This document shows positions 6,626-9,432 of a stretch of DNA of 9,432 nt, piece after piece; the first letter of the stretch is position 1, and each line of letters starts with the position of its first letter. Below the pieces are notes generated by a model that saw only the letters and a list, made by a program, of their open reading frames with translations, was not told the origin of the DNA and ran no database searches. A program made the position numbers and the translations under genes. The DNA comes from Phycisphaerae bacterium (GTDB lineage Bacteria; Planctomycetota; Phycisphaerae; Phycisphaerales; Phycisphaeraceae): the NCBI GenBank assembly GCA_002688155.1, contig NZCH01000011.1:1-9432 (forward strand). Direction: 5' to 3'.

Positions 6626-7171
6626 ATGCCCATTGCCGACGACGACGTGATTGTGATTGAGCCCACGCCGATGACACGGGCGGAGTCGATGTTTCTGCCC
6701 GAGGTGTTCAAGGGCCTTGGCACGACGTTCAAGCACCTGGCGAGCTCGTTCAACCGCGGCAAGCGCAACAAGACGATGTGCTACCCCGAGGAACGCCGTG
6801 AGGACATACCCATCGAAAATGGCGGCCTGCACATGGATAACTTCCGGGGTGTGCATCGACTCAACCGCGACGAGGACGGGCGCGTCAAATGCGTCGCGTG
6901 CTTCATGTGTGAAACCGCCTGCCCTGCGCACTGCATTCACATCGAAGGCGCGGAGTCGCCCTGGGATGACCGCGAAAAATACCCCGCCAAGTTCGACCTG
7001 GACGAACTGCGCTGCATCTATTGCGGCATGTGTGAGGAGGCCTGCCCCGTTGACGCGATCGAACTGACCTATACCTACGACATCGTCGGCCTGTCGCGGC
7101 AGGAAATGGTCTTCGATAAGGAAAAACTGCTGTCGGTGTACGATCAGACGATCGACACGAAACCGATGTAG
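6626..7171 (+). CDS. nuoI: NADH-quinone oxidoreductase subunit I (two [4Fe-4S] clusters)
   Basis: The 8Fe ferredoxin-like subunit (TYKY type) that carries clusters N6a and N6b and passes electrons from NuoG towards NuoB/N2 near the membrane. It has 181 residues, a normal length. The N-terminal part (about 22-45, LPEVFKGLGTTFKHLASSF) is the amphipathic stretch that lies along the membrane arm. It is followed by FRGVHRLNRDEDGR and the two cluster motifs: CVACFMCETACP (C89, C92, C95, C99) and CIYCGMCEEACP (C130, C133, C136, C140). All eight ligands are present. ATG 6626 is chosen; an upstream in-frame ATG at 6575 would add 17 residues and overlap the likely promoter. Only a weak ACGGA precedes 6626. 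The gene lies over 3 kb from nuoDEF on the opposite strand, with no nuoH or nuoJ beside it. Downstream, a FIST gene follows in the same direction after a long hairpin. Confidence 0.96.
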   Translation: MPIADDDVIVIEPTPMTRAESMFLPEVFKGLGTTFKHLASSFNRGKRNKTMCYPEERREDIPIENGGLHMDNFRGVHRLNRDEDGRVKCVACFMCETACPAHCIHIEGAESPWDDREKYPAKFDLDELRCIYCGMCEEACPVDAIELTYTYDIVGLSRQEMVFDKEKLLSVYDQTIDTKPM

Positions 7172-7174
7172 CGT

Positions 7175-7206
7175 GCCAAGCCGTAAGCAGCTGCTTGCGG
7201 CTTGGC
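7175..7206 (+). repeat. 32-bp palindrome (16-bp arms, no spacer) between nuoI and the FIST gene
   Basis: The left arm GCCAAGCCGTAAGCAG (7175-7190) is the reverse complement of the right arm CTGCTTGCGGCTTGGC (7191-7206) except for one T-G position. Two more outer pairs (7173-7174 with 7207-7208) extend it. It begins 3 bp after the nuoI stop and ends 20 bp before the FIST ATG. As RNA it would form a very stable hairpin. No T-run follows (GCATCACAG), so it is not a standard intrinsic terminator. It could stabilise the nuoI 3' end, pause transcription, limit translation of the next gene, or be a dispersed palindromic element. Confidence 0.75.
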
Positions 7207-7226
7207 GCATCACAGACCCCACCCCC

Positions 7227-8423
7227 ATGTCCGACACCGCCACCCAGATGCGATTTGCCTCCGCGATCAGCGACGATGACAATGCGCGCACAGCGGTGGA
7301 CCAGATCCTCCTGGCGCTTGATGACCAGCTCAATGCGCCGGTCGACCTGATTGTTTACTTTGCCACGCCGGACCACCGCGACGCTTTCTCGCAAATTCAC
7401 GACCGGCTCGATACGTCGTTTCGCCCGCGCCATGTGATCGGAGCGACAGTGCAGGGCGTGATCGGCGTGCGCCGCGAGCTCGAACATCCGCCGGGCATTG
7501 CGGTGCTCGCCGCGTCGCTGCCAGGCGCGCGCATTACGACGTTCAACTACGGGCAATTTGACTGGTCACGCGTGATCGACAACCCCGATGCACTGCGTGA
7601 TCAGATGGGCAATGTCGGCGGCGACCCGCGCGCGATCGTACTGCTCGCCGACCCGTTCTCCACGCCGATGCCACGCCTGCTGCCTACGCTGAACCACTGC
7701 TGGCCCGACACACCTGTCGTCGGCGGTATGGCAAGCGGCGCCGATGATCCCGAAGGCAACAGACTGATGATTGACGGCGTGGAACTCACACAGGGTGCCG
7801 TCGGGTTTCTCCTCGGCGGCGACATCGCCGTGCAAACGACGGTCAGCCAGGGCTGCCGGCCAATCGGCCAACCAGTGGTCATCACCAAAGCCAAACGTCA
7901 CCTCGTCATGGAGCTTGGCGGCCACAAGGCGCTCCAGGTCGTCGAGGAACTCATCCACGAAATTACCGACATCGAACGGCAGATGGTGCAGGACCGCGGC
8001 CTGTTCGTCGGGCGCGTGATCAACGAATACCAGGACACTTTCCACCGCGGTGATTTTCTCATTCGCAATCTCGTCGGCGCCGATCAGGATGCCGGCTACA
8101 TCGCGATCAACGACACCCAGGTGCACGTCGGGCAGACCCTGCAGTTTCATGTCCGTGACGCCGACAGCGCGCGCGATGACTTTGACCTCCTGCTGCAGGA
8201 GCAGGTCAATGCCGGCCCGGTGGCGGGAGCGCTGCTGTTTAGTTGCAACGGGCGCGGCATGAGACTGTTTGACGAGCCTGACACAGACGCCAACCTGCTG
8301 CACCACGCGCTGGGCGACGTGCCGGTCGCGGGCTTTTTCGCCGCCGGCGAAATCGGCCCCGTCGGCGGACCGGCATTCCTTCACGGGCATACGGCGAGTC
8401 TGGTCACGTTCAGGCCAACGTGA
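7227..8423 (+). CDS. FIST-domain protein (FIST N + FIST C), putative small-ligand sensor
   Basis: Stand-alone FIST protein of 398 residues. FIST domains are proposed to sense small ligands such as amino acids, usually in signalling proteins; here no output domain (kinase, GGDEF, methyl-accepting) is attached. FIST N covers about residues 38-220: LIVYFATPDH, HVIGATVQGVIGVRRELE (69-86), IAVLAASLPG (91-100), VVGGMASGADDPEGNRL (164-180). FIST C covers about 230-390: RGDFLIRNLVG (274-284), VGQTLQFHVRDA (301-312), FSCNGRGMRLF (338-348) and GFFAAGEIGPVGG (369-381). SQGCRPIG (207-214) marks the junction. No signal peptide or membrane segment is visible, so it is cytoplasmic. The ATG at 7227 is preferred to the GTG at 7173, which would place the hairpin inside the coding region. 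No Shine-Dalgarno is seen. It follows nuoI by 55 bp and may share its transcript. Its biological role is unknown. Confidence 0.93.
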   Translation: MSDTATQMRFASAISDDDNARTAVDQILLALDDQLNAPVDLIVYFATPDHRDAFSQIHDRLDTSFRPRHVIGATVQGVIGVRRELEHPPGIAVLAASLPGARITTFNYGQFDWSRVIDNPDALRDQMGNVGGDPRAIVLLADPFSTPMPRLLPTLNHCWPDTPVVGGMASGADDPEGNRLMIDGVELTQGAVGFLLGGDIAVQTTVSQGCRPIGQPVVITKAKRHLVMELGGHKALQVVEELIHEITDIERQMVQDRGLFVGRVINEYQDTFHRGDFLIRNLVGADQDAGYIAINDTQVHVGQTLQFHVRDADSARDDFDLLLQEQVNAGPVAGALLFSCNGRGMRLFDEPDTDANLLHHALGDVPVAGFFAAGEIGPVGGPAFLHGHTASLVTFRPT

Positions 8424-8576
8424 CACGGTCGTTGCAAAGGTGTTTGACGCACCCGGGCCCGTGGCTGCCAAGCTGCCATGCGGGTCACCCGTGCAGTTTC
8501 GGGACAGCCTCGCATACCCGCTCAACACACCGAGCCACGGACTCGAAGTAAAACCCGACGTGCTCAACCCGGTAAT
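8424..8576. other. Intergenic gap between two convergent genes
   Basis: This 153-bp space separates the stops of the FIST and DUF4838 genes. I see only short stems: TGCGGG/CCCGTG around a three-base loop near 8487-8501, and CGAG/CTCG around 8530-8545. Neither is followed by a T-run on either strand. No small gene or RNA can be supported here. Confidence 0.5.
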
Positions 8577-9432
8577 TCAATCCGTATCCTGTCCGCGCGC
8601 GTCATCGATGAGCCGGCCCAGTCGCAGGCTCACGTCCTCGAATTCGGTGTTTTCCGCTACGCGGTCGACTTCGAATCGGGTGCCAAGTTCGAGGAACCGC
8701 CTGACCAGTGGGCGCATCTTCTTCAGTAGCGCGGAATCGACGTCCGCCGGGTTCTTCGCATCCCAAACTGGATGGATCGCCAGGCGGTAGGCGGCGATCG
8801 ACGCCTTCTCGACGCGTTGTTTGATCTCATCGGTTTTCGCCAGCGCGAGCGCCTGGGCGAACAGGTCCAGCACCTGCGGTGCGAGCGACTGATCAATGCC
8901 GTACTGTTCGGGATGCTCCGCGAAGCAATGGCGGTGCGCGCCGCTGGCTTCAGCGGCGTCGTGAATCAGATCGATGTAACGACGGATCGGCGCAGCGGCC
9001 TTGCCGTAGTGCAAACTCAAGAATTCATCCATCAACTGCTGCCCGCTGCGGTTGGGGTCCCAGATCAGGCTCGTGATCATGTAGTTGCGCAGTTCGGACA
9101 GTTCCGCCGAGACGCCGTTGCCCGCCGCTTGCATGAAAATCGCGCGTGCGTGGTTGGCCACGAAGAAGCGGACGTTCGGCTCAATCACGCGAAGATTCGG
9201 ACAGGGCAGAAGATAGTTGTGAAAGTTCGTGTTGTAATTCCAGATCGAGACCTTGTCCGTCAGCTCCGCCCATCTGGACAAGTCCTGACAAAATTGCACA
9301 TTCGCCCCGCAGTTTGGATCGTTGATCGGGTGAATCAGACAACACTCGATGCTGCACAACTGAATCTGCACATTCGAGCGGGGCTTCAGCGTTTTGGGCG
9401 GTTGGCGGGTGTACCAGTAACTGAGCGTGCCG
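8577..9432 (-). CDS. DUF4838-domain protein, C-terminal part (5' end outside the window)
   Basis: The frame stays open to the right edge, so only the last 285 or so residues are present. The first visible residues read GTLSYWYTRQPPKTLKPRSN, then VQIQLCSIECCLIHP; the GTG at 9371 is an internal valine, not a start. The motifs IWNYNTNFHNYLLPCPNL, EPNVRFFVANHARAIFMQ and LIWDPNRSGQQLMDEFLSLH fit the DUF4838 family (PF16126). That family is distantly like GH67 alpha-glucuronidases and is found mainly in polysaccharide-degrading Planctomycetota, Verrucomicrobiota and Bacteroidota. Members are usually long and secreted, with more domains N-terminal; none of that is visible here. Five cysteines fall in the first part (SIECC...NCG...FCQD), possibly structural. 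The tail after about residue 190 is helical (LDLFAQALALAKTDEIKQRV, LLKKMRPLVRRFLELG). Its reaction is unknown and glycan processing is inference. Confidence 0.85.
   Translation of the reverse strand, partial: GTLSYWYTRQPPKTLKPRSNVQIQLCSIECCLIHPINDPNCGANVQFCQDLSRWAELTDKVSIWNYNTNFHNYLLPCPNLRVIEPNVRFFVANHARAIFMQAAGNGVSAELSELRNYMITSLIWDPNRSGQQLMDEFLSLHYGKAAAPIRRYIDLIHDAAEASGAHRHCFAEHPEQYGIDQSLAPQVLDLFAQALALAKTDEIKQRVEKASIAAYRLAIHPVWDAKNPADVDSALLKKMRPLVRRFLELGTRFEVDRVAENTEFEDVSLRLGRLIDDARGQDTD

Noticed and set aside
7173..7226. N-terminal extension of the FIST protein from GTG 7173
   Set aside because: The extra residues are encoded by the long palindrome and resemble no FIST protein; the ATG at 7227 fits the family better.
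7566..8567. Long - strand reading frame (333 codons) opposite the FIST gene
   Set aside because: It is antisense to a well-supported FIST protein, and its composition is typical of a reverse-complement shadow in GC-rich DNA with no domain.
1..9432. CRISPR arrays, tRNA or rRNA genes, insertion sequences, defence or phage genes
   Set aside because: I saw no regular repeat-spacer pattern, tRNA-like cloverleaf, transposase or nuclease motif on either strand.

Overview
The window is GC-rich bacterial chromosome (roughly 60% GC by eye, not counted) and is almost fully coding. It holds seven complete genes and one partial gene. The gene content suggests a member of the Planctomycetota/Verrucomicrobiota side of the tree, perhaps Phycisphaerae-like. 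The reasons are a DUF4838 protein (frequent in those polysaccharide-degrading groups), the style of the NuoI and NuoE sequences, scattered complex I genes, and start codons mostly without Shine-Dalgarno sequences. This placement is inference from remembered family distributions, not a search result.

Layout from left to right. Positions 29-80 hold a strong rho-independent terminator reading rightward, for a gene outside the left edge. Positions 85-3348 hold a leftward complex I operon, nuoD-nuoE-nuoF (quinone-site subunit, [2Fe-2S] subunit, and NADH/FMN/[4Fe-4S] subunit). No nuoC precedes it and no nuoG follows it. From 3349 to 3462 is a short divergent promoter region. Positions 3463-4656 hold rightward queG, the epoxyqueuosine reductase of tRNA modification. 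It carries a 24-bp near-perfect palindrome inside its coding sequence. Tail-to-tail with it, at 4757-6529, is a leftward ABC permease with two fused permease domains (iron/putrescine/thiamine-type family); no ATPase or binding protein is in view. A 96-bp divergent region then leads to rightward nuoI (6626-7171), a second, detached piece of complex I. After a very strong inverted repeat comes a rightward FIST-domain protein (7227-8423), a putative small-ligand sensor. The right edge (8577-9432) is the C-terminal part of a leftward DUF4838 protein, probably a secreted glycoside-hydrolase-like protein.

How they work together. NuoD, NuoE, NuoF and NuoI are four peripheral-arm subunits of the proton-pumping NADH:quinone oxidoreductase. 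Electrons run NADH to FMN (NuoF), through Fe-S clusters (NuoE N1a off-path, NuoF N3, then NuoG elsewhere, NuoI N6a/b), to quinone at NuoD and NuoB. All four keep their cofactor-binding cysteines. QueG, the permease and the DUF4838 protein look functionally unrelated to complex I. The FIST gene is the only non-nuo gene that could share a transcript with a nuo gene.

I do not see a clear new multi-gene system here. The most unusual signals are the palindrome inside queG, the long palindrome between nuoI and the FIST gene, and the splitting of the nuo genes.
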